Shown piece after piece: positions 23,584 through 32,832 of a stretch of 64,000 nt of DNA (the first letter of the stretch is position 1; every line of letters starts with the position of its first letter). The position numbers and the translations under genes were made by a program. Source of the stretch: Nepenthes gracilis. Taxonomy: Eukaryota > Streptophyta > Magnoliopsida > Caryophyllales > Nepenthaceae. The stretch lies in contig BSYO01000006.1 in the NCBI GenBank assembly GCA_033239525.1, positions 19,430,175 to 19,494,174 on the forward strand, written 5' to 3'. A model generated the notes under the pieces. The model ran no database searches, had not been told where the DNA came from, and worked only from the letters and a program-made list of their open reading frames with translations.

Positions 23584-24216
23584 GTGTGTGGACCATTCAA
23601 AGAAAGGTCATTTGGTGGAGCCCAGTATTTTATTTCTTTCATTGATGACTGTTTTAGAAGGCTGTGGGTTTACTCACTAAAGACCAAGGATCAGATTCTT
23701 GGTACCTTTAAACAATTCCATGCTCTTGTGGAGTGTCAGACGGGAAAAAAGCTGAAGGCCGTCCGAAGTGACAACGGCGGCGAATACTTGGGACCTCTCG
23801 ATGCCTACTACCAGTCACATGGTATTAGGCACCAAAAGACACCACCAAAGACACCACAATTAAATGGAGTGGCAGAACGGATGAATCGTACGCTTTTGGA
23901 GAGAGTACGTTGCATGCTCTCTGAAGCAAAACTTCATGCATCCTTCTGGGTAGAAGCACTCAGGACGGCGGCCTACATTATAAACAGGTTGCCCAGTAAA
24001 CTTCTGATGGGTGAAGTGTCGGAGAAGATATGGACGAATAAAGAGCCGTCCTATGATCATTTACGGGTGTTTGGATGTAAAGCCTTTGTCCATGTTCCTA
24101 GAGACGAAAGGACAAAGCTGGAGTCAAAGACGATGCAGTGCGTCTTTCTGGGCTATGGGGAAGATGAACTTGGCTACCGACTCTATGATCCAGCTACTAG
24201 AAGTCTAGTCCGGTGA
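23584..24216 (+). pseudogene. Copia integrase core (catalytically damaged)
   Basis: Open stretch carrying CGPFKERSFGGAQYF, VRSDNGGEYLG, GVAERMNRTLLERVRCML, FWVEALRTAAYIINRLPS and VFGCKAFVHVP. The second Asp (SDNGGEY) and the Glu (AERMNRT) of the D-D-E triad are present. The first position reads TYVCGPF where copia proteins have TDVxGP, so the first catalytic Asp is Tyr (codon 23581-23583). The frame ends at TGA 24214-24216 where pol normally continues. Confidence 0.88.
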
Positions 24217-24480
24217 AGGGATGTAACCTTCGTTGAAAATGAGACGATTGAAGACATTGATAGGAAGGCCAAGTGCGACGATAAGCAAACAAACAAAGTA
24301 AGCATTGAAGCTGTCCGTCCGACATCATTGGAAGGAGAGGATCATGGTCCTGAGATGGTTGAGGGTAATGAAGAGGAGATCATGGCTCCGGATGACACCA
24401 TGGATGGAATCATTCCTCAACTGGCCGGGAATATCTCTGTTAGATGATCCTCATGCAATAGACGGCCGTCCGTCCGTCTG

Positions 24481-25440
24481 TTGCCTAATGAATATATCAT
24501 GCTTATTGATACCGGAGAGCTTGAGGACTATGAAGAGGCGATGAAGGACGACAGCAGAGAGGATTGGCTGAAAGCCATGAAAGAAGAAATGAGTTCTTTT
24601 CATGAGAACCACACCTTCGACTTGGTTAAACTTCCTAAGGGGAAGATGGCTCTCAAGAACAAATGGATATTCCGTTTGAAGTCGGATGAGAATACCATGA
24701 AGCCAAAGTAAAATGCACGGTTGGTAGTGAATGGCTTCGGTCAACAAAAATGGGTTGATTTTCATGAGATCTTTGCTCTAGTTGTGAAATTGTCCTCCAT
24801 ACGGGTAGTACTGGGCCTGGCTGCCGCCCAGGATCTTGAGGTGGAACAGATGGATGTCCGGACTGTATTTCTCTATGGAGAACTGGAGGAGGAGATCTAC
24901 ATGGAGTAACCAGAAGGTTTTAAAGCTAAGGGGAAGGAGAAACTTGTTTGTCGTCTAAGAAAAAGTCTGTACGAGTTGAAACAAGCTCCTATACAGTAGT
25001 ACAAGAAATTCGAGTCAGTCATGACTAGTTAGGGGTATCAACGGACAACTTGTGATCACTATGTATTTGTACAGAGGTTCTCAGATGATGTCTTTATTGT
25101 CCTTTTCCTATACGTGAACGATATGTTGATCATTGGACGCAACAGTGTCCGAATAAAGGAGCTAAAGGAGCAGCTTGGGTGGTCATTTGCTATGAAGGAC
25201 TTTAGATAGGCTAAGTAGATTCTGGAAGTCAGAATCTTACGCGATCGAAAGACAAAAAAATTGTAGTTGTCTCAAGAGAACTACATTGAGAAAGTGCTCC
25301 AACTATTCAACATGGATAAGTCAAAACTCGTAAACACACCGTTGGTGAACCACTACAGGCTGAGCACTCGTCAATGCCCGACCTTGGATGACGAGAAGAA
25401 ATACATGAAAGGCGTTCCCTACTCATCAGCTGTGGAAGCC
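24481..25440 (+). pseudogene. Copia reverse transcriptase (multiple lesions)
   Basis: Reads WLKAMKEEMSSFHENHTFDLV, KGKMALKNKWIFRLK, RLVVNGFGQQKWVDF, VEQMDVRTVFLYGELEEEIYME, then LYVNDMLIIG. The YVDD active site is YVND (Asn codon 25117-25119). In-frame stops at 24709, 24907 and several further on break the frame, and a 1-bp loss near 25430 (GTGGAAGCC where the family reads VGS) shifts it. Confidence 0.85.
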
Positions 25441-25442
25441 TA

Positions 25443-26077
25443 ATGTATGCCTTGGTGTGCACTAGACCTGGCATAGCTTATGCCATTGGGATAGTTAGCC
25501 AATTTCTGTCCAATCCGGGAAAGGAGCACTGGTCCGCAGTGAAGTGGATCATGAGATATATTCGAAAAACTTTCAAAAGGTGTCTGTGTCTTGGAAGTGA
25601 CAAGTCTCAGTTAGTGGGTTACTCGGACGCGGATATGGCCGGAGATATTGACACGCGTAAATCTACATCGGGTTACTTAGTGAAATTTGTGGGAGGTGCA
25701 GTTTCTTGGCAGGCCAAACTACAAAAGTATGTAACCTATCCACTACTGAAGAATATATCGCAGTAACAGAGGCCTGCAAGGAGATGTTATGGATGAAGGA
25801 GTTCGTTCAAGAGTTGGGTATTAAACAGGAAAGACTTTGTGATAGTCAGAGTGCCATTCATCTATGTAAGAATTCTTCACTTCATTCCAGATCAAAGCAC
25901 ATTAATGTACGATATCATTGGGTAAGAGATGTGCTAGAGGAAGGTCTACTGTCACTGGACAAAGTTAGCACGGAAGAGAACAGGGCAGATATGATGACAA
26001 AGATTCTACCAAAAGGAAAGAATGAGACATGCTGTAAAATGGCCGGGCTAACAGATTTAACTTCCTCACAGTCGTGA
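25443..26077 (+). pseudogene. Copia RNase H/C-terminal region (frameshifted)
   Basis: MYALVCTRPGIAYAIG, HWSAVKWIMRYI, YSDADMAGDIDTRKSTSGY and VSWQAKLQK are followed in another frame by LSTTEEYIAVTEACKE, CDSQSAIHLCKN, RSKHINVRYHWVRD and NRADMMTK. Both halves are conserved, but a frameshift near 25710-25740 separates them. Confidence 0.85.
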
Positions 26078-26086
26078 GGAAAAGTT

Positions 26087-26860
26087 TGTTGGGAATTACT
26101 CCCGTGAAGAAGTTCTTGTGATTGAAGAACTCAGTCGGAACAAGATAAAGTTCCGGTCAACATCAACATGGTTGACCGGATGAACGGTCAACGACCTGTC
26201 AATATGGTTGACCGGCTGAAGGTTTAAGTTAACCGATTTTGTTGAGAGTTCTCAAACATCAAATGACGACAGTCAACAACGCGTTGACCGGTCTAAATAA
26301 GAATACGGTCAGCAGGGTTGACCGGCTTAATATGGTAATACAAAAGATTTGCTACATCATGAAAGGGGTTGGTTGACCTGCCTGTTTGGGTAATTTTGGA
26401 ACTTCAATAGTAGATCTGTCTGCTCCTGCAAGCATACACCATCTGCTGCTGAATAGGGTAAACATTTGCATACTTATTGGAAACTGTGCACTAACCATTG
26501 AGTAGGGCGTGGTGATCCCTGCTGCTACTAAATTTATATATATATATGTATATATGTGTATGGATATGTAAGATAGTGGGAGAAGAAAAAGATAAGTGTG
26601 TGAAGAAAACATAGGAGGGGAAGAAAAGAAGTAGAGTGCAGTGAGGCAAAACTGTGTATTCTGTTCTTATTTTTCGCCTTTTGTTTGTAATTACCCATCT
26701 CATACATAGTATATTTCGTGGATTTAGCGTCCCGTGATTTTTCCATTTATTTAGAAGGATTTTTCACATAAATATTGTGTATTTATTATCTCCTACTTTC
26801 ATTCATTCTCTTTAATTTCCTTGTGCCTGTGACGGTCGTCCGCCCCATTTTCGGCCAACA
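26087..26860 (+). mobile_element. 3' LTR of the copia element, W-box-rich
   Basis: Starts TGTTGGGAATTACTCCC after a purine tract (GAGGAAAAG) and ends TTTTCGGCCAACA. The 5' third holds a cluster of TTGACC/GGTCAA hexamers; a TATA-like run follows at about 26529-26555. Its end matches the truncated 3' LTR of the second copia at 55142, supporting the boundary. Confidence 0.85.
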
Positions 26861-27362
26861 CGCCGCTCCCCCTTTCTCTCTCTTTCCTTCCTCTCTCTCT
26901 CCTCTATTTTTCTTTCCTCCTCTATTTTTCTTTCGGCAGAACTATCGTCCCCTCCCCCGAATCAGCTCTGCCTTCAGGCGGAGCCACTCGGTCTCCCCCC
27001 TATTCTCCTTTCTTCTTCTACCTCACGCTCCCTTGCTCTCCTCTCAAACTTCCCTCTATTTTTTTCTGCAAATATTTACCTTGACATTTTTTTTTCTATT
27101 TTGTTTTCTTTTTTTCTCTTCTTTTTCTTTATATATATATTGAATATACATATATATTTTTAATTCTTCAAAAATTTGACTTTGTTCTTCTCTACATTTC
27201 TTTAATTGGTTGAATAGATTGATAAAATATAAGTTCCATATGGTCAATTTGCTTTCTTTTATTTTAAAATTATTTTTTTAAAAATAAAATCTATATAATT
27301 AAAATATATAATTTAATTACATAATTTAAATAAAATTATTAGAAAATAATAATTACTAAAAG
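26861..27362 (-). mobile_element. Partial 5' LTR of the Athila-like element
   Basis: Matches about 17680-18450 of the 3' LTR: CCCTTTCTCTCTCTTTCC, TTTCTTTCGGCAGAAC, the TATATATA block and TATAATTTAATTA. The remaining part is lost at the copia junction. The CT-rich tract here gives no real coding frame. Confidence 0.75.
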
Positions 27363-27571
27363 AGAATAAAAATACAAAATTTAGTATTCATTAGTCATCA
27401 AATGCCTACCAAAAGGAGAAAAGAGTGTCTCTCTAACATCACTTATATCCGAAATGCAATATTGAATAGTCAAATTGCCTTCATAAATCAAATGGATTGT
27501 TTAACCGGTGAATTTTAGGTAACTCTCTAATAATTTTTATATTTATTGAAAGTGTTATTTTTACACTTTTT

Positions 27572-27975
27572 GGTACGTTTGGCTGCTGGAATAGAATAAG
27601 GTGAAAATAGAATAATTATTTCAGGGAATAGAAATGGATGGGAATAGAAATGGATGGGAATAGAGTTGGAATTGTTATTCTTATGCTTGATTGTTAGAAT
27701 AGAATAATGTGGGAATTAGTATTTTATTATTTGGTTTGTAGAATAGTATGAGGAATAAGGTAGGAATAGTAATAATAATAATAATAATAATATGTAATAA
27801 TAATACCTAATAATAATATATAATAATAATAATAATAAAATAAAATAATAATAATATCTAATAATTAATAATAGTAATAATAAATATAATAATAATAATA
27901 ATAACAAAATATGTAATAATAATAATAATAATATGTAATAATAATATATTTAATAATAATAATAATAATAATACC

Positions 27976-28007
<32 letters not shown>

Positions 28008-28495
28008 TGTAATTATAATAATAATAATAATATGTAATAATAATACATAATAATTAATAATAATAATAATAAATATAATAATAATAATAATAAATATAAT
28101 AATAATACATAATAATAATAATAATAATAAATATAATAATAATATGTAATAATAATGTCTAATAATAATAATATATAATAATAAATATAATAATAAAAAT
28201 AAAATATTAATAATAATATATAATAAAAAATAATAATAATAAATATAATAATAATACGTAATAATAATGTCTAATAATAATAATAATAATAATAATAATT
28301 TATGGAATTCTTATTTTAGGAATTGTCACCATTTCAATTCCCACCAAATTGGTGGGAATTGTTATTCCCGTAAAATTGAGAATAACGATTCCCAGGGAAT
28401 CGTTATTTCCGGTTTAAAAGTAACCAAACAAAGGAATTCCTATTCCCGCGGGAATAGGAATTCCATTCCCCCTTTATTCCGTGAACCAAACATGG
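27572..28495 (+). mobile_element. MITE-like element 1 with (TAA)n core and triple palindromes
   Basis: The left end (GGTACGTTTGGCTGCTGGAA) and the complement of the right end (CCATGTTTGGTTCACGG) share an imperfect TxxGTTTGG core. The left arm matches, in reverse complement, the right arm of the element at 29939-31025. About 540 bp of the middle is (TAA)n-type microsatellite. The right arm contains three consecutive perfect inverted repeats. No ORF and no clear target-site duplication. Confidence 0.7.
27768..28306 (+). repeat. (TAA)n microsatellite array
   Basis: About 540 bp of AAT/TAA repeats broken by ATGTAAT, ACCTAAT and AAATAT variants; internal to MITE-like element 1. Confidence 0.95.
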
Positions 28496-29703
28496 GGTTA
28501 GAGATGCCAAGGTGTCTGTGTGAGATTTACTTGAGTGACACTATTTATTGTCAATTTTGCAACACGAGCACAGGATGGTGACTTAAGCACGAGGATTAGA
28601 GGATTTCTAATGGTGTATTGTGAGATAAGCGCGAATTAGCTGCTTAAGTGCCCGTATTATAGGATTTTTAGTGGTGTGAAATAGGCGCAAGCTTGTCACT
28701 TAAGTGCCATAATTGGAAGGATTTCCAATATTACATTGCGAGATGACTGCTCAAGTGACAATGCAGGATATAAAAGGCTCTATTCTAATTTTAGGGCAAA
28801 ATAGGAAATCATTTCAACAGAAAGAGGCGCTACAGAAAAAGAGAGAATAGAGAAAAAGAAGAGATTTAATATCCAATTGATGTACGATTTGAATTTCATT
28901 CATTACCACGTTAAGGTGTGTTACTCTAATCTTATTTTCTACCATATATTATTATTTGGTTACTTATTTTTTTAATATATTCTTCTCTAATAGATTATTA
29001 GAAGTGTTATAGTTATATTTACCCAGTCATTCACATGTGTAGTTGTCAAGAGATATTAAAATGGATTATATTTGTAACTAAATATTTTTATAATGGATTT
29101 CTACAGAATTTGTCTTGTGATTTTTTTTTTTATTGAGAAAATTTTCTTATATTAAGTATGATTATATAACTTTTATCTAATTTGTTGCGCTATTGTTTCT
29201 TATACTTTTACGGTATTTGGTAGTTAATGATTGATGGAGAAATTTTGATTTATTTCTATTGCGCCGGTTGTTATACATGTCCCGGAGAATTCCAACATTA
29301 ACTGCACAGTGTTTGGCAATATGGATACAAAGATAAGACCACTTGAGATTAAAATAAACAAGGACAAAAAACCCGGTAGTGAGGTGATGGATTTTTTGGA
29401 AATAGGCGAATTTGCGGGCAACTTCTGCCATGAGCTGTCAACATGGAATAGTGGGTTATGGGCGAAATTCCGTCACTTGTTGGATTCGAGCCTGCACTTT
29501 AAAATTTAAAAGGCTTGAATTATTGGGCTGAAACACGTTTCGGTGAAAGTTCCACATTCGATCAGTGGAGCCAAGGGTGGCAGTTTAATAGACCTTTCCA
29601 ATGGGTGAATAGTCAGCAGAGGGAAAAGATTAAGTTTTTTAGTGGTAAAGCATAGATCACATTAGTATCCAACTGAAGCAAGCGAGTAACACTCTATTAT
29701 AAA
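28496..29703. other. Putative intron DNA with ~57-bp degenerate repeats; no recognised exon
   Basis: At about 28560-28770 three to four diverged units carry the core CTTAAGTG or its complement (28582, 28643, 28699, 28750), followed by GGATATAAAAGG near 28768. The rest resembles an LTR leader, or plain intron DNA, without clear boundaries. No exon with recognisable domain. Confidence 0.4.
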
Positions 29704-29938
29704 TGTGAGCCAAAATCCAGATTGTGGGGACAAATGGGAGACGTACACGTGTAGAAAATTCTTTCGGTTTTTGCCTTTGTTTATCCTTCTTATGGTGGTG
29801 GTGGTGGAGGAAGGAGGGAGCAAACAGTGTTGAACTGTAATAACTTTCTGCCTTTTGCTGTCTAGCTGTTTGAGCAAACCTCTCATTTGTGTTTTTTCGT
29901 AGAAACAGTAAGATGACTTGGGCTTCCATTTCCCTTAG

Positions 29939-30184
29939 GTTGTGTTTGGTTGGGGTGAATAAAGGGGGAAGGAAATTTTTATTCTCGCGGGAAAAGAAAT
30001 TTCCTCGTTTGGTTAGCTCTTGGATGAGAATATCAATTCCTTAAGAATAGTTATTTCCGATTTTACGAGAATAATTATTCTCACATTGGAACTGTCTTTA
30101 ATTATTCCCGTTACTGCTGGTAATTGTAATTCCTGTTGCTGTCCTTTTTTATTTCCACTGCTGCCCTTTTATTCCCTCGTCCCG

Positions 30185-30220
<36 letters not shown>

Positions 30221-30631
30221 ACAATTTTGTTAGATTATATATAGATGAATTTGTGTTGCAGAAATATTATTAATATATTTAGGTAAATATACATATATTG
30301 TAGAAATATTATAAAAATATTACAAAAATATTGTTAAAATATTCAAATAAATATACATATATTGTATAAATATTATAAAAATATTGTTAAAATATTCAGG
30401 TAACTATACATATATTATAGAAATATTATAAAAATATTGTTAAAATATTCAGGTAAATATACATATATTGTAGAAATCTTATAAAAATATTACAGAAATG
30501 TAGTTGAAATATTCAAGTATATATATATATATATATATATATACAGGAATGTTATAAAAATATTAAAATATTCAGGTAAATATATATATTTACATAAAAA
30601 AATGTTGCAAGAATATCGTAGAAATATTGTT

Positions 30632-30662
<31 letters not shown>

Positions 30663-31025
30663 GATATATACTAAAAATATATATAATCATTAAATATATA
30701 ATTATTTAAAAAACATATTATATAATATATAATTATATTTTACACATATAATCATTTAAATATTTATTAAATTATATATATATTATACTAAATAATAATT
30801 TAAAATTATATATATATATAAGGGCAAAACAATCATTATAATAAATTTTTACCTTATTTCTCATACTATTTTACAAACCAAATAATGGAATACTAATTCC
30901 TAACTTATTCTATTTCAACAATCGGATATAAGAATAACAATTCTCAACTCTATTCCCACCCTATTCTATTCCCTGAAATAACTATTCTATTTTCACCTTA
31001 TTATATTTCAATAATTAAACGTACC
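29939..31025 (-). mobile_element. MITE-like element 2, inserted in duplication copy A2 only
   Basis: Interrupts sequence that is continuous in A1 (CCCTAAGATGACAAAG, around 228-243). Its right end, reverse-complemented (GGTACGTTTAATTATTGAAA), matches the left end of element 1, and its left end (GGTTGTGTTTGGTT...GGGGGAAGG) matches element 1's right end. The core holds (CT)n at 30187-30220, an AT-rich ~55-65-bp tandem repeat (30254-30600) and (CA)n at 30635-30662. Confidence 0.8.
30254..30600 (+). repeat. AT-rich tandem repeat inside MITE-like element 2
   Basis: About six units of 45-70 bp built from GAAATATTATAAAAATATT, then GTTAAAATATTCAGGTAAATATACATATAT, with length variation. Confidence 0.85.
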
Positions 31026-31371
31026 GTATGATGACAAAGAATTGGGCATGTTCTGCCTCATCAATGCCATTCATTCATTGAATTACGCAGGAAGTCTCTT
31101 GTACTGCTTTATCTGTTTCGAGTGTATGCTTCGTACATCCACCATTGTGTCATTTTATCTGAATTGAAACTATCTGGCCTATGTTCACCCTGGCATTTTT
31201 GCTGGTAATGAACATTTTACTACCATGAAGACGCTGATACATAGTAGTACGTAACGGGAATTGAACCCCCTTGTAATCACGCCAGTAAAGAAGCAAAATA
31301 AAAAGGCTCAATAAATTAATTGAAATGCATTGTTGAATCTGATTATGTCCTTTTACCCTCTGTTTCATCAG

Positions 31372-32832
31372 TTTCTGGTCATCGTGGAGGAACCAGAATT
31401 GCTGTTCTGATTGGAGGTAATACGTCCTTTTTGACTCGTATGCTCTTGTTTGTCCCTGGTCATTATTGAAGCCATCTCAGTTCCAAGCTAATTGCTTACA
31501 CGTTTGGCCGTCCAATTTCCAGGGATCGCTGCTGGGACTTCTTGCGTAGCAGTTGCTCTAGCTGTTATTTTCTTATTTTCCCGACGCCGTAGCCGTAGCC
31601 CTTCTTCGGAAAGCCAGATGAGTGCAAGACGTCCTCTCTGTGAAGCTGCAGGCAGCTCTAGTGTTCACATGTACACTTACAATGAAATCGATAAGGCCAC
31701 AAATGGCTTCTCTGAGAAGCAGAGGTTGGGGACAGGAGCCTACGGCACCGTCTATGTCGGAAGAGTACAGAACGTCTATCCCATAAGAGTACAGATCGAT
31801 GAATGTGTTGCCATTAAAAAGATAAAACACCGAGACAACGAGAGCACAGAGCAAGTCATGAATGAGATCAAGCTCGTGTCCTCTGTGAGCCACCCTAATC
31901 TGGTCCGCCTACTCGGTTGCTGCATAGAGAACGGCGAACAAATCCTTGTATATGAATACATGCCCAACGGAACACTTGCTCAGCACCTTCAAAAACAGAA
32001 GGGCAGAGCCCTTCCTTGGACAGTGCGCCTTAAAATTGCCACCGAAACTGCTCAGGCCATCACCTATCTTCACTCGGCCATGAACCCACCGATCTACCAC
32101 TGGGACATCAAATCCAGCAACATCCTCTTGGATTTCGAATACAGATCCAAGCTTGCAGACTTCGGCCTTTCAAGACTCGTGATGACAGAATTGTCCCACA
32201 TCTCAACAGCACCTCAAGGGACTCTGGGATATGTGGACCCTGAATACCACCAGAACTTCCATCTCTCCGACAAGAGTGATGTCTACAGTTTTGGAGTGGT
32301 TCTCCTAGAGATCATCACTGCACTGAAGGTGGTCGACTTCTCCCGACCTCAAAAAGAGGTGAATTTGGCTGCACTCGCCGTTGATAGATTCGGGAAAGGT
32401 CGTATAAACGAGATAATTGATCCATTTCTGGGGTCGAATAGGGATGCGTGGACACTCTCGTCCATTCACAAGGTGGCAGAGCTAGCGTTTAGGTGCCTCG
32501 CTTATCACACGGACATGAGGCCTTCAATGATGGAAGTTGCAGATGAGCTACAACACATCAAGCTTAGTGGGTGGGCGCCATTGGAAGAGAACATATGCAT
32601 AGCATCCTCATCGTCTCCCTTTAATGGAAGTGAGAAGTCTTTAGCTAGTGTAATTGCAGTGAAGAAGGCTGCAAGGAGAAGGCTGCTTGTTCCACAACAG
32701 ACAGAAGATTGTTGGTTGGCTTCAACAACGGAGGAAGTGAAGGATAGTTCCCCTGTTTCTGTTCAAGGTACTTGGCAAAGTGAACAGCGCTCACCGTCAA
32801 CAAACAGCTTGTTGGGTCATGTGTTTCAGTGA
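31372..32832 (+). CDS. WAKL14-type receptor kinase, copy 2: transmembrane and kinase exons
   Basis: Second kinase block, most simply exons 2 and 3 of the gene starting at 15192. Exon 31372-31416 encodes SGHRGGTRIAVLIG; exon 31523-32832 starts after AG 31521-31522 and ends in TGA. It carries the membrane span, the glycine loop (from 31729), VAIKK, a catalytic loop with HWD (32098-32106), DFG (32158-32166), SDVYSFGVV and the WAKL14-type tail ending LLGHVFQ. Compared with copy 1 it has an extra 24 bp (8 codons) between the glycine loop and the VAIK lysine, a diverged tandem duplication of the preceding 24 bp. The two copies differ most in the juxtamembrane and N-lobe and are nearly identical after HWD. 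A plasma-membrane signalling kinase is expected from the family; the non-RD catalytic loop may alter activation. Confidence 0.88.

Larger units (their letters stand above)
23130..26860 (+). mobile_element. Ty1/copia element, 5'-truncated, with intact 3' LTR
   Basis: Starts mid-polyprotein (VTNNGTKLLLKDVRYV) and continues through GAG-pre-integrase, integrase, reverse transcriptase and RNase H to a 774-bp LTR (26087-26860). Many stops and at least two frameshifts disable it. Motif order (INT before RT) is copia, and the wording of integrase and RT resembles Tork/Tnt1-type elements. The 5' LTR, gag and protease are missing. A related deletion derivative lies at 52.5-55.1 kb. Confidence 0.88.
16792..27362 (-). 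mobile_element. Athila-like Ty3/gypsy retrotransposon, deleted, carrying a nested copia
   Basis: On the - strand the order is: partial 5' LTR (27362-26861), [nested copia 26860 to ~23130], gag C-terminal region (22602-22210), protease (22041-21685), linker (21570-21220), integrase C-terminal half (~21218-20508), non-coding 3' region, 3' LTR (18463-16792). RT, RNase H and the front of integrase are absent. The LTRs share a CT-rich (+ strand) core and an AT-rich end. The element interrupts an intronic tandem repeat. The Athila assignment rests on the protease motif LLDLGSSVNLLPY and the integrase ending. Confidence 0.8.
15907..31371 (+). other. Putative giant intron of WAKL copy 2 (transposon-filled)
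   Basis: About 15.5 kb between a GT donor (GTCAGA) and an AG acceptor (TTTCATCAG). The flanking exons have matching phase (1) and lie in the order expected of the family: ectodomain, transmembrane, kinase. It contains an Athila-like gypsy element with a nested copia, two MITE-like elements and AT-rich unique DNA. That exon 1 and exons 2-3 form one transcript is inference; splicing over this distance is not shown by the sequence. Confidence 0.55.

Noticed and set aside
27768..28306. Regular array that might suggest a CRISPR or satellite
   Set aside because: It is a trinucleotide microsatellite without spacers, in a plant genome.
15192..32832. A novel defence or toxin-antitoxin type system in the window
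   Set aside because: All recognisable coding content is WAKL kinases, one decayed housekeeping-like gene, a captured NUP93 fragment and transposon genes; nothing forms a new multi-gene system.
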